Shown here: piece by piece, positions 50,142 to 58,165 of the stretch | Layout of the letters: every line of letters starts with the position of its first letter | Numbering within the stretch: position 1 is the stretch's first letter | Origin: a virus | Direction: 5' to 3' (one strand) | Length of the DNA: 64,000 bases | Virus record (IMG/VR): IMGVR_UViG_3300007504_000005 | Location: 1-64,000 of that record | Translations under genes and position numbers: made by a program | Notes under the pieces: model-generated | Told to the model about the DNA's origin: nothing | Databases searched by the model: none | What the model saw: only the letters and a program-made list of their open reading frames with translations

Positions 50142-51080
50142 ATGACCAACAAGCTGACCCGGCTCGGTGCTCGGAACCTGACTTCGGCGATGGACAACGT
50201 CGCCGATACGATCCAGACCCACTTCGCTCTGCTGGGCATCGACCCGAAGATCGCCGGGGACTATGCCCTGCGGACCGATCTTCTCTCCGATGTCATCGAG
50301 CGGCGTGCCTCTGAGAACTTCCCCAAGAACGCGGACATGGATCTCTCCGTCATCGGAGAGACCACCACCGCTTCCTCTGTCCCCGGCTACGCAGGGTTCA
50401 CCGCTCAGATCCGTGAGCTGGAGGGCCTCGCGACCCAGGCTGCTGAGATCTCCGCCCAGGTGGAGGAGGCCGTCGGCCCTCTCCTGCGGGAAGGCTCGGT
50501 TCTGGACGCCGGCCAGAAGAAGATCCACAAGGCCATCGTCGACGGGTACAAGCAGCACCTGGGGCAGATCGGAGACATCATCATCGAGCGCAAGACAGCT
50601 CTGGTGGGCGCTCGTGCCCGCCTCAAGGTCACCCAGGTCCGCCGGACTCCCAACCAGGTTCAGGGGGAGCTCCTCACGGCCGTTACTGAGCGCTACGGCG
50701 CTGAGGTCGCTGACTTCATCGCCACCACCCAGTCGGCCCTCCGGGATGCCGAGAAGAACCTGCGGATCGCCTTCAAGGGCTTCGAGCTCGAGCAGCGTGC
50801 TCTCACCGCCTCCGGCAAGACGGCGGGCCTCGCCGATCTTCTGGCCCGGTTCCAGGAGACCCTGTCCAAGACCTGGCAGCGTATCGTTCAGGTGGTCCAG
50901 AACGCCGTCGGTCTGGTCTCCGGGGCGGCCAAGCGCGTCACCACGGCCCATGACGACTTCATGGAGGCCTTCTCCGCAGCACAGTCCAAGGCTGCCTCTG
51001 ATGACGAGGATGCTGAGGACACCGACAAGGAAGCCTCCCAGACCGACAAGGTCGCGGGCCCCTTCAACCTCTTTGCGTAG
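50142..51080 (+). CDS. abundant helical virion protein
   Basis: A 312-residue protein. ATG 50142 is preferred to GTG/ATG-type codons upstream because it begins a compact sequence (MTNKLTRLGARNLTSAMDN). It is almost entirely helical, with very G/C-ending codons, and ends in an acidic tail (SDDEDAEDTDKEASQTDK) before AGPFNLFA. The DTDKEAS segment resembles one in the 53863 protein. It may be an internal head or core protein. No known domain is visible. Confidence 0.55.
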   Translation: MTNKLTRLGARNLTSAMDNVADTIQTHFALLGIDPKIAGDYALRTDLLSDVIERRASENFPKNADMDLSVIGETTTASSVPGYAGFTAQIRELEGLATQAAEISAQVEEAVGPLLREGSVLDAGQKKIHKAIVDGYKQHLGQIGDIIIERKTALVGARARLKVTQVRRTPNQVQGELLTAVTERYGAEVADFIATTQSALRDAEKNLRIAFKGFELEQRALTASGKTAGLADLLARFQETLSKTWQRIVQVVQNAVGLVSGAAKRVTTAHDDFMEAFSAAQSKAASDDEDAEDTDKEASQTDKVAGPFNLFA

Positions 51081-51094
51081 GTCGATCTGATCGG

Positions 51095-51574
51095 ATGACT
51101 CGCTCCGCTTCCAACTTCGTCGACTTCCAGTCTCGGGCTCGTGAGTTCTCCGAAGGGGACCTCGCTGCCCCCTTCGGATATTCCGTGGACCAGGCAGGAC
51201 GGGTCACCAATGTGTGGCCTGCCGTCGGGATGGTGGATGTGGAGTTCGCGACGGGGAACCGTCGTCTTCCGGCAGAGGATCTCCAGAAGTTCACTCCTGA
51301 TGGAGATCCTGACCCCCCGAAGACCAACTCGGTCACCGGACCGAGTTCTACCAAGGTGGCACTCTACTGGGCTCAGCGGGATCGCAAGTATCGGATGTCT
51401 CGTCCTGAGATCATCGATGGTTGTCCCTGCTGCCCTCGCTGCCCGGACAAGCCCAAGCTCAGCCGCGCCATCTACAAAAGGTTGGACGGCGCCAGCGAGC
51501 GGCTCCTCGGTTGCAAGTCCTGTCTCTTCCTGATCAAAAGTTCTGATATCGTCAATATGGGGGGTGGGGGATGA
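51095..51574 (+). CDS. virion-region protein with SH3-like barrel and zinc motif
   Basis: A 159-residue protein starting at ATG 51095. A small beta barrel (AGRVTNVWPAVGMVDVEFAT) is similar to that of the 40545 protein. Cysteines near the end (DGCPCCPRCPDKPK and LGCKSC) form a probable zinc module. Its last residues are KSSDIVN followed by MGGGG; KSSDIVN is repeated at the C-terminus of the adjoining homing endonuclease, suggesting that the original C-terminus was displaced by that insertion. It overlaps the next gene by four bases. Confidence 0.6.
   Translation: MTRSASNFVDFQSRAREFSEGDLAAPFGYSVDQAGRVTNVWPAVGMVDVEFATGNRRLPAEDLQKFTPDGDPDPPKTNSVTGPSSTKVALYWAQRDRKYRMSRPEIIDGCPCCPRCPDKPKLSRAIYKRLDGASERLLGCKSCLFLIKSSDIVNMGGGG
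51536..51556 (+). repeat. copy 1 of the KSSDIVN coding repeat
   Basis: These 21 bases encode KSSDIVN at the end of the 51095 protein. They match 52366-52386, at the end of the homing endonuclease, in 17 of 21 positions, with all four differences at third codon positions. The pair brackets the homing endonuclease gene, as expected of an insertion that rebuilt the interrupted 3' end. Confidence 0.6.
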
Positions 51575-52404
51575 CTCCGGGCATTTATTCCATCCTCAAC
51601 ACCCAGAATGGGAAGAGGTACGTCGGGAGATCCAAGAATATGGAGGCCCGGTGGCGAGGCCATGAACGTTCGCTGGTGGCGGGGTCTCATTGCAACAACC
51701 ATCTCCAGAGGTCCTGGAACCTTTACGGATCCTCCACCTTTCAGTTTGAGATTCTTGAGGTAGTCCCGGATGCGATGACGCGGGCCCACAGGGAAGCGTT
51801 CTGGTGTGGCCACTTCGATACCCACAACCGAGACAAGGGCTACAATATCGGGGATGTCCGGACAGATGAAGGGTCGGTTTACGTTTCAGACGAAGTTCGT
51901 TTGAAACGTTCTGCAGCGCGGCTTGGGAAGACTATGTCGGCAGAGACGCGAAGGAAGATTTCGATCGCCAACAAGGGGCGAAAGAGGACATCTGAGGTTT
52001 GCGAGAGGATTCGGCAAGCACGTACCGGGACCAAGGCTTCCGAAGAAACCCGGAAGAAGATGTCCGTGTCTCGTAGGAAATGGAACCACAGCCCGGAGAC
52101 AGTGGCGAAGATAGCTGACTCCAACCGAGGACAGAAGAGATCCCCTGCCATTTGCCAGGCTATGTCAGAAGCCCGAAAGGGGAGGCCTGGACGCCCTCAC
52201 ACCGCTGAGACCAAAGCCAAGATCTCAGAGAAACTCCAGGGGCAGAAGCGCACGCCGGAGCAGTGTGCGCGGATTTCCGTCTCGAAGCAGGGGCCTCGGA
52301 AACCGCATTCTGAGGAAACCCGGAACAAGATAGCGGCTTCTCTCAGAGCCTATTGGGCTCGGCGGAAGAGTTCCGACATCGTCAACAACCCAAGCTGCGC
52401 ATAG
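51571..52404 (+). CDS. GIY-YIG homing endonuclease with NUMOD3 repeats
   Basis: A 277-residue protein. The GIY-YIG nuclease is at the N-terminus: PGIYSILNTQNGKRYVGRS, followed by the conserved Arg (MEARWRGHE) and the Glu (HREAFWCG). At least five NUMOD3-like DNA-binding repeats follow (for example SAETRRKISIANKGRKRTSE). It ends in KSSDIVNNPSCA, echoing the end of the preceding gene. It is probably a free-standing selfish gene that targets phages lacking it. ATG 51571 overlaps the previous stop, so no promoter of its own is needed. Confidence 0.88.
   Translation: MTPGIYSILNTQNGKRYVGRSKNMEARWRGHERSLVAGSHCNNHLQRSWNLYGSSTFQFEILEVVPDAMTRAHREAFWCGHFDTHNRDKGYNIGDVRTDEGSVYVSDEVRLKRSAARLGKTMSAETRRKISIANKGRKRTSEVCERIRQARTGTKASEETRKKMSVSRRKWNHSPETVAKIADSNRGQKRSPAICQAMSEARKGRPGRPHTAETKAKISEKLQGQKRTPEQCARISVSKQGPRKPHSEETRNKIAASLRAYWARRKSSDIVNNPSCA
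52366..52386 (+). repeat. copy 2 of the KSSDIVN coding repeat
   Basis: In-frame copy of KSSDIVN at the end of the homing endonuclease, differing from 51536-51556 only at silent third positions. Here it is followed by NPSCA and a stop, which may represent the ancestral C-terminus of the 51095 protein. Confidence 0.6.
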
Positions 52405-52405
52405 A

Positions 52406-53863
52406 ATGGCTCACTCCAAGAAAGCATATGCGATGCTCACCCATCCCCGGATCACCGGGCGTGGTTGGGGCAAAATGCGTCGGAAGGCGACGTCCGGGGC
52501 TTCCTCGGCCAACCTGTCGGATCAGGCTCGTCTGATCCTCGGCGGGCCTCTGGATCCCGACAAGTACCTCTTCTCGCACTGCACCATCGTGGCGTCGGTG
52601 GATATCGATCCCGTCCCGGGTGTCCGTATGGGCACTGTCAAGGTAGGGAACTCGACCATTGACCGTCGCTATGGCGACTACTACATCAGGCCCACCAGTT
52701 CCCAGTATGTGAACAACAACGGGGACTCTTGGTCTCGCCCAGTGCTGCTGGCCAGCTATCCGACCTTCGTCGGGGGCCACAACTTCCTCGAGCATGTCCA
52801 GGTTGCCTCCAAGTCCAAGGGCCGGATCATCGATGCGGTCGCTCGGGATGTTGGGGACTCGGTCTACATCGACATCCTGGTCGCGACCAATCGGAAGCAT
52901 GCTTCCCTGATCTCGGACATCAAGTCCGGACGTCTCAACACCCTCTCGATGGGCTGTACCACCGACTTCACGATCTGCACCAAGTGCGGACACGTGGCGG
53001 TGGACGAGACCGACCTCTGCGACCACGTCAAGGTTGCCAAGCTCGACACCTTCCTCGACGAGCGGAACGAGCGTCGGATCATCGCCGAGCTCTGCGGCCA
53101 CATCTCTCACAACGAGACGGGGGGTGTCAACTTCATCGAAGCCAGCTGGGTTGGGATCCCGGCTTTCACTGGCGCGGTGATGCGAAACATCCTGCAGATC
53201 GCCAACCTCGATGAGCGCGAGTCCGAGATTCGCCGGATCCTCGCCAGTCAAGGTCCCTCGTGGTCGGAGGCTGCCATGATGAAGGCAGCCAAGTTCGACC
53301 CCCAAAGGTTCCTGGTTGGACAAGGGGACGAGGACAACGAGGAACAAGAGCCAGAGCCAACCCCGGAGCCCGAGACCAAGGACACTCTCCAGAAGCTCGA
53401 AGATGACCTGGTTGACCGAGTCAAGGACCGCGTGCAGGACCGCCTCCGCTCCGAGATGCGTTCCGATGAGGGTGACAAGACCCTTGGGGACTCCGACTGG
53501 CCCAATGACACTCTGAACAGGGAAGCCCGGACCCGGGTAGCCTCCAACACCCGCCGTCGCTACAAGATCGCGGTGGAAACGGCTCTCCGGCATGCGACCT
53601 CTCAGATCGCTCTCGTCGACTCGGTCGCTCGGATCAACATCGCCCACGATATCCGGATCCCCGTCTCCATCTATCGCGCCGCTCTCGAGGCTGGCTCCTC
53701 TTCTCGCTACGCTGGAACTCAGCAGTACGTGAATCGGATGCAGCACCTCCTGGGTCGCCGCATCAGTCCCGCCGAATTCCGGGTTGTTGTCCGGGTCGGC
53801 TCCCTGCTCTCCCAGTGGGAGCAATTCAACAACCCGCAGTCATCCTCCCCGAGGAGTTCCTAA
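52406..53863 (+). CDS. probable prohead maturation protease
   Basis: A 485-residue protein just before the scaffold-like and capsid genes. The N-terminal ~300 residues include FVGGHNFLEHVQVAS (candidate catalytic His), YIDILVATNRKHASLISDI and GRLNTLSMGC (candidate Ser near 180), matching the His/Ser pattern of prohead proteases. Cysteines (CTKCGHV and LCDHV) suggest a zinc site. The C-terminus, about 315-485, is acidic then helical and could be a scaffold-like extension. It would cleave scaffold and other packaged proteins. ATG 52406 follows the homing endonuclease stop by one base. Confidence 0.6.
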   Translation: MAHSKKAYAMLTHPRITGRGWGKMRRKATSGASSANLSDQARLILGGPLDPDKYLFSHCTIVASVDIDPVPGVRMGTVKVGNSTIDRRYGDYYIRPTSSQYVNNNGDSWSRPVLLASYPTFVGGHNFLEHVQVASKSKGRIIDAVARDVGDSVYIDILVATNRKHASLISDIKSGRLNTLSMGCTTDFTICTKCGHVAVDETDLCDHVKVAKLDTFLDERNERRIIAELCGHISHNETGGVNFIEASWVGIPAFTGAVMRNILQIANLDERESEIRRILASQGPSWSEAAMMKAAKFDPQRFLVGQGDEDNEEQEPEPTPEPETKDTLQKLEDDLVDRVKDRVQDRLRSEMRSDEGDKTLGDSDWPNDTLNREARTRVASNTRRRYKIAVETALRHATSQIALVDSVARINIAHDIRIPVSIYRAALEAGSSSRYAGTQQYVNRMQHLLGRRISPAEFRVVVRVGSLLSQWEQFNNPQSSSPRSS

Positions 53864-55035
53864 TGGCACGTCAGCGCCTCTCATGGATCGAGGAAGCTCG
53901 TCGAGCTTCCGCCCACCCCGCAACCCCCGACGAGGGTCCGGCCTCTCCCGCAGGCAACGGTGAGGACCCCACCGCCGACGCCTACGAGAACGGCGACACC
54001 TCCTCGTGGGCCTCTGACCCGCACCCGCACCCCGGCCCCTACCCGGACAGCGCCCACCCCGCCACGCCCGACGAGGGCTCGGACCACCCGGCCGGCAAGT
54101 CCGCCTCCGACGAGATCTCTCCCGAGACGAACCGTCGCGCCTCCCAGTGCGTCCGCATCGCGACCGCCATGCTCGGCGAGCCCGACAGCCCCGCCAAGGT
54201 CGCCGCCATCGAGGCGCAGGCCATCGAGCTGATGCACCTCCCCGACGCTTCCATCACCGCCAGCCTCAAGCGGCTCGGTCTGGACGGCGACGGTGAGGAC
54301 GACACCGACAAGGAAGCCTCTTCCAAGATCTCCAAGAACACCGACCGGATCGCCCGGCTCGAGCGCGTTCTGATCCGCCTCGCCGACGACGACCTGGACG
54401 AGGAGGCCGCCACCAAGAAGGCTTCGGCTGAGCTGGAGACCCGCGTGGCGCGGCTCGAGCGCATCCTCGTCAAGCTGGCTGAGGAAGACGAGGATGACGA
54501 CGGCGACCGGATCGCCCGGCTCGAGCGCGTTCTGATCCGCCTCGCCGAGGAGGAGGAGGAAGAGGACCCCGCCCCGAAGGCTGCCGCCACGGACAAGAAG
54601 GCCGACGACCTGCTCCTCGAGGAGATGCTCCGCGAAGAGGGGATGCTGGACAAGAAGGCCGACGACCTGCTCCTCGAGGAGATGCTCCGCGAAGAGGGGA
54701 TGCTGGACGAGCCCTGCGGCATGGGTGAGCCCTCCATGGACGAGCCCTCCGGCGACACCGAGCTCGAGATCGATCTCGCTGAGGAGGATCCCATGACCAT
54801 CCTCGCCGACGACGACCTGGACGAGGAGGCCGCCACCGTGCTCGCCTCCCTGTACAGCGAGACCCCCGGCGCGAACCGCGAGGCCGCCACCGAGCCCGAG
54901 CGCCGGCCGCAGCCCAAGAAGGCGAGCACCGGTGCCTCCAGCCTCGGCAACGTCCGGACGGCGTCCAACGACTCCGACGTGGCTCAGCTCGAGAACCTGT
55001 GGAAGTCGGCTCCCGACGTCTCCGCGCTCATCTGA
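53863..55035 (+). CDS. acidic repeat-rich scaffold-like protein
   Basis: A 390-residue protein whose ATG overlaps the protease stop, with GAGGAG upstream. It is very acidic and helical, with repeated segments: DRIARLERVLIRLA occurs at about 161 and 216, ADDDLDEEAAT at about 175 and 316, and a 19-residue unit DKKADDLLLEEMLREEGML is directly duplicated. Codons are extremely G/C-ending. Position between protease and capsid genes and coiled-coil composition fit the internal scaffold of the prohead. It is followed by a strong terminator. Confidence 0.6.
   Translation: MARQRLSWIEEARRASAHPATPDEGPASPAGNGEDPTADAYENGDTSSWASDPHPHPGPYPDSAHPATPDEGSDHPAGKSASDEISPETNRRASQCVRIATAMLGEPDSPAKVAAIEAQAIELMHLPDASITASLKRLGLDGDGEDDTDKEASSKISKNTDRIARLERVLIRLADDDLDEEAATKKASAELETRVARLERILVKLAEEDEDDDGDRIARLERVLIRLAEEEEEEDPAPKAAATDKKADDLLLEEMLREEGMLDKKADDLLLEEMLREEGMLDEPCGMGEPSMDEPSGDTELEIDLAEEDPMTILADDDLDEEAATVLASLYSETPGANREAATEPERRPQPKKASTGASSLGNVRTASNDSDVAQLENLWKSAPDVSALI
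54592..54705 (+). repeat. perfect 57-base tandem duplication in the scaffold-like gene
   Basis: Positions 54592-54648 and 54649-54705 are identical 57-base units encoding the same 19 residues (DKKADDLLLEEMLREEGML). The identity includes silent positions, so the duplication is recent or kept uniform by recombination. Other exact repeats lie within the same gene. Confidence 0.8.
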
Positions 55036-55061
55036 TCGGATCAGGCCACAGAGCCTGATAG

Positions 55062-55103
55062 CTGGCCCGTGGAAGTCCAATCCACGGGCCAGTTCTGTTT
55101 TTT
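55062..55103 (+). terminator. strong Rho-independent terminator
   Basis: CTGGCCCGTGGA (55062-55073) and TCCACGGGCCAG (55081-55092) are perfect 12-base inverted repeats around a 7-base loop AGTCCAA, followed by TTCTGTTTTTT. This is the clearest intrinsic terminator in the window. It should end the protease/scaffold transcript. A promoter-like element downstream at 55148 restarts transcription for the decoration and capsid genes. Confidence 0.9.
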
Positions 55104-55147
55104 AGATGCTGGAGGACTTCTTTTTCCTTCAGACTCCCAATACCGGA

Positions 55148-55170
55148 TTTATATCCGTCCCTGAAGGTGG
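55148..55170 (+). promoter_or_regulatory. promoter-like TTTATA element before the capsid genes
   Basis: TTTATA at 55148-55153 is followed by TCCG and TCCCTGAAGG and preceded by TACCGGA. It lies between a terminator and the genes for the probable decoration and major capsid proteins, the best context for a strong late promoter. ATG 55251 is about 98 bases downstream. Confidence 0.55.
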
Positions 55171-55250
55171 AGCTACTGGCTCTGGCGAAGGGTGGGTCCT
55201 CCCCCCAAGCCTCCTCAACCACTCTCTGTGAACAATGAGCAGGAGAACAA

Positions 55251-55907
55251 ATGCCTCTGCTTGGACAGGCGAGCGGTGGATGGACCGAGTCTTCCTCTGC
55301 CCTTCGGATTCTGCACGTCGGCGTGCGGAACACGGTGGGTCAGCTGGCGGCCGATGCCTTCACCCAGACCAACCCTCCCAACCTGACCACCTCCAGCACC
55401 GTGTCGACCAACGTTGACACCGCCGTGCTGGGCGTCCTCTCCGGATCCGTGGCGTTCACCCGCCCCGACGAGGGCGACAACTACATCGGCGGCCCGTCCG
55501 AGGCCGGCTCCGCGCACGACGCGTTCAACACGTCGCCGCTGGGCCTGTTCATCAACACCGCCGTCGGCAACAGCTTCGAGAACCAGCCGGGTGTGGCCTC
55601 CAACAAGGGCCCCTACACCTCGGCGCAGGGAACCCACGCGTCCCAGCTGTTCGAGACGCAGGCTGCCGCTTCCACCGGTGCCTACACCATCGGTGACGAC
55701 CTGACCTACACCGCCGGCATGGGCCTGATGGCCAGCCGCAACGGCTACCTCGTGCCGACGCACGACTCCGCCGTGGCTGCTCTCAACGCCACCGCCGCCT
55801 GGTCTTCCGAGGTCACCAACGGTCGCACCACCGCCACCACCCTCGCTGTCCTCAAGATGCCCTCGGACTCTACGCAGGCCGAGATCGTCTTCGACCAGCG
55901 CGTCTGA
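55251..55907 (+). CDS. probable capsid decoration protein
   Basis: A 218-residue protein with AGGAG before ATG 55251. It is rich in Ala/Thr/Ser/Gly and beta-prone, lacks a recognisable enzyme motif, and has extreme codon bias like the capsid gene 12 bases downstream. A small, abundant protein directly before the major capsid gene is usually a decoration or cement protein. This function is inferred from position and composition. It carries the segment RPDEGDNYIGGPSEAGS. Confidence 0.55.
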   Translation: MPLLGQASGGWTESSSALRILHVGVRNTVGQLAADAFTQTNPPNLTTSSTVSTNVDTAVLGVLSGSVAFTRPDEGDNYIGGPSEAGSAHDAFNTSPLGLFINTAVGNSFENQPGVASNKGPYTSAQGTHASQLFETQAAASTGAYTIGDDLTYTAGMGLMASRNGYLVPTHDSAVAALNATAAWSSEVTNGRTTATTLAVLKMPSDSTQAEIVFDQRV

Positions 55908-55919
55908 GGAGGGACTACA

Positions 55920-56792
55920 ATGCCCGCAACCAACGCAGTCAAGGCTCGCCTCATCAGCGAGTTCATCGGCACCCAGGCTGGCCGTCACAAGCTCGCCGCG
56001 TCGATGACCCAGCCCCTCCGGCTCCGCCGGGACTACATGGCCGTCGGCCGGAAGACCTTCCTCGTGGAAGAGCTCCCGGATGGCGCGCTGCCCATCTACG
56101 ACAAGGATCCGGACGTCACCGCGTACCTGGTCGGTGAGGAAGGCGAGAACATCGTCGCCGTCACCAAGCCCCGGCGCGTGTCCTTCCCGCTGTTCGAGAT
56201 CGCCTCGAACCCGGAGATCCCGCTGACGCAGATCAAGGAGCGCCGCTTCGACCTCATCGAGCGCGCCCAGGACCTGGCCCGTGCCCAGATCCAGGCCGCC
56301 GAGGACGAGCGCGTCTTCGCGATCATGGACTCGATCGCCACCAACGGCTTCGACTCCATCGCCGGTGGTGAGAACCCCGACATCCCCGTCGTCGCCCCGA
56401 TCTCCGGCGCTGTCCTCGCGGACGCCTTCGCCGCGGTCGAGCAGCACGACCTCCGGGTGGCCCGGGTGTTCATGAACGCCGTCGACTACGCGGACATCCG
56501 CAAGTTCGGCCGGGACATCCTCGACGTCGAGACCCAGCGCGACCTCATCCAGACCGGCCTCATGGGTCGCCTCTGGGGTGCCAGCGTCATCGTCAGCCGC
56601 CTCGTGCCGGCCGGATTCGTCTACATCTGCTGCGAGCCCGAGAACTTCGGTCGGATTCCGGTCCGTACCGAGCTCACGGTCCTCAGCGCCGACGACCCGC
56701 GCGCCCGCACCATTGGCTTCAGCGTTTTCGAAAACTTGGGCATCGGGGCCTTCAACCCCAAGGGCCTCTGCCGCCTGACGATCGCACGGTAG
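55920..56792 (+). CDS. major capsid protein (HK97-fold)
   Basis: A 290-residue protein with GAGGAGGG before ATG 55920. The N-terminus is helical and the remainder has the layout of small HK97-fold capsid proteins: a long central helix (RFDLIERAQDLARAQI), then beta strands, and a C-terminal end GFSVFENLGIGAFNPKGLCR typical of this family's last strands. It has extreme codon bias and is followed by a stable hairpin. It would self-assemble on the scaffold and be processed by the prohead protease. Confidence 0.8.
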   Translation: MPATNAVKARLISEFIGTQAGRHKLAASMTQPLRLRRDYMAVGRKTFLVEELPDGALPIYDKDPDVTAYLVGEEGENIVAVTKPRRVSFPLFEIASNPEIPLTQIKERRFDLIERAQDLARAQIQAAEDERVFAIMDSIATNGFDSIAGGENPDIPVVAPISGAVLADAFAAVEQHDLRVARVFMNAVDYADIRKFGRDILDVETQRDLIQTGLMGRLWGASVIVSRLVPAGFVYICCEPENFGRIPVRTELTVLSADDPRARTIGFSVFENLGIGAFNPKGLCRLTIAR

Positions 56793-56816
56793 TCCAGGCT
56801 CTGCCTGGCCGCCGTC

Positions 56817-56844
56817 ATGGCCGCCCCCTCTCCGGGGCGGCCAT
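56817..56844 (+). terminator. hairpin after the capsid gene
   Basis: ATGGCCGCCCC (56817-56827) and GGGGCGGCCAT (56834-56844) form a perfect 11-base GC-rich stem with a 6-base loop. No uninterrupted T tract follows (AGCTGTGTTGGG), so termination efficiency is uncertain. It may instead stabilise the 3' end of the capsid mRNA. It lies in the 104-base spacer, which also contains CGGTAAC at 56872. Confidence 0.55.
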
Positions 56845-56896
56845 AGCTGTGTTGGGCATTGTGGGATCAAGCGGTAACTCCAACCCTGGAGCTACC

Positions 56897-57694
56897 ATGC
56901 CCACTACCCATTGCCTCCCTCCTGAGTTCCCTGCGGGGTTGGATCTCTTCATCGTCTTCACGGACGGGACGGAGATCCATACGCAGACCACGGGGAGGAA
57001 GTCTGGGATCCCTGGCTTCGCGACTACCCACTCTCTACGCCCGAAGACGTTCGACTATGGGGGGTCCTCCTGGGAGACGGGAGATCTGGTGATCCCTCTT
57101 GATCGGAGGGAGTTCTACCTCACCGTCTACGCTGGGAAGGAATCCAGAGTCCCCCAGCGTAGAGAGATCGCAGAGATGTGGGTCGACGGACGCCACGCCA
57201 TCAGCCAGTACCCCGTCACAATCGAGGAGCGGGAGGGGGAATCCGGTCGGGAGTTCCGCATCATCTCCCTTCGACGAACCCTGGTGGGAGATTGGACACC
57301 TATCGACCAGATCGCCTTCTCCGGCGGGAAGCCTGAGTACTACGGGATCTCTCTGGGAGGGGCCCCTCCCATCCTCCTACAGAAGGTCTCCGACACACGG
57401 GCGATCCCCGAGAGATCCTCTGAAGAACTCCCGTTGGCGGTCCGGGTTCGGGTCCTCCCTATCGGCGCTATCGTCAATGTCAAGACCGAGGCCAAGACTG
57501 TGAGAGGCCAGATCGTCGATGGCTCCACTGACGCAGACGAGATCTACCTCTCTGTGGTGGTAGGGGGATTCCCTCGGGTGTTCTCTCTGGTGATCGACAT
57601 CGAGGTAGTCCGACTCTCCTACAAAGCGGAGGACCTCGAAACCGTGATGGAGATCCAGCTCATCGAACTCCCTCCCGAGATGGAGGTCCAGTAG
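56897..57694 (+). CDS. hypothetical virion-region protein
   Basis: A 265-residue beta-rich protein. ATG 56897 is chosen because CTGGAG lies just upstream; the frame is open to GTG 56849, which would begin before CGGTAAC. The sequence contains FIVFTDGTEIHTQTT and later several strand-forming segments (RVRVLPIGAIVNVKTEA). No domain is recognised. It ends where the cupin gene begins. It is probably a minor head or tail component. Confidence 0.55.
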   Translation: MPTTHCLPPEFPAGLDLFIVFTDGTEIHTQTTGRKSGIPGFATTHSLRPKTFDYGGSSWETGDLVIPLDRREFYLTVYAGKESRVPQRREIAEMWVDGRHAISQYPVTIEEREGESGREFRIISLRRTLVGDWTPIDQIAFSGGKPEYYGISLGGAPPILLQKVSDTRAIPERSSEELPLAVRVRVLPIGAIVNVKTEAKTVRGQIVDGSTDADEIYLSVVVGGFPRVFSLVIDIEVVRLSYKAEDLETVMEIQLIELPPEMEVQ

Positions 57695-58165
57695 ATGGCC
57701 ATGCTCTGGTTGACCAAGCCTTCTCACGGGTTCGGCCGGATCACGTACCTCCGTCTGGGCTGGCGTGGGATTCTCGAGGTCTGTCACGACAAGCTGATCA
57801 TAGAAGAACAGGAGTACATGGAGCGGTGGTACTTCCGCACCTTCCTGTTCCAGATACGGCTCCACAAGATCCTGGCCTCAGACGACCCCAAGCGCCCCCT
57901 ACACGATCATGCGGTGGGGATGGTATCCCTCATCCTCAAGGGATCCTACAGGGAGGAGACTCCCGAAGGGGACTCTTTCTTCAAGGCTCCTGCGATCAAC
58001 GTGATTCCGGCGGCTCGTCCTCACCGGCTCACTCTCGGGCATACTCCGGTCTGGACTCTGGTCCTCACCGGCCGAGCAGTTCGGGAGTGGGGGTTCCTAA
58101 CCCGCCAGGGCTGGATGCATCACGAGCGGTTCTTCGAGAGCCTGGCGGACTCCGAACCTACATAG
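57695..58165 (+). CDS. cupin-fold protein
   Basis: A 156-residue protein starting at ATG 57695, directly after the previous stop. Residues about 55-140 show a cupin barrel: RPLHDHAVGMVSLILKGSY supplies two His (HDH), and PHRLTLGHTPVWTLVLTGR supplies a third. This resembles phage cupins of unknown substrate that are often linked to small-molecule or modification steps. The role here is unknown. Its 3' end overlaps the only minus-strand gene by eight bases. Confidence 0.65.
   Translation: MAMLWLTKPSHGFGRITYLRLGWRGILEVCHDKLIIEEQEYMERWYFRTFLFQIRLHKILASDDPKRPLHDHAVGMVSLILKGSYREETPEGDSFFKAPAINVIPAARPHRLTLGHTPVWTLVLTGRAVREWGFLTRQGWMHHERFFESLADSEPT

Noticed and set aside
55148-55153. T4-type late promoter TATAAAT on the minus strand
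   Set aside because: Reading the TTTATA sites in reverse gives TATAAA, but no minus-strand genes follow these sites, while plus-strand virion genes do.
56817-56844. Treating the capsid hairpin as a certain terminator
   Set aside because: The stem is perfect but the T tract is missing, so the call is kept at moderate confidence.
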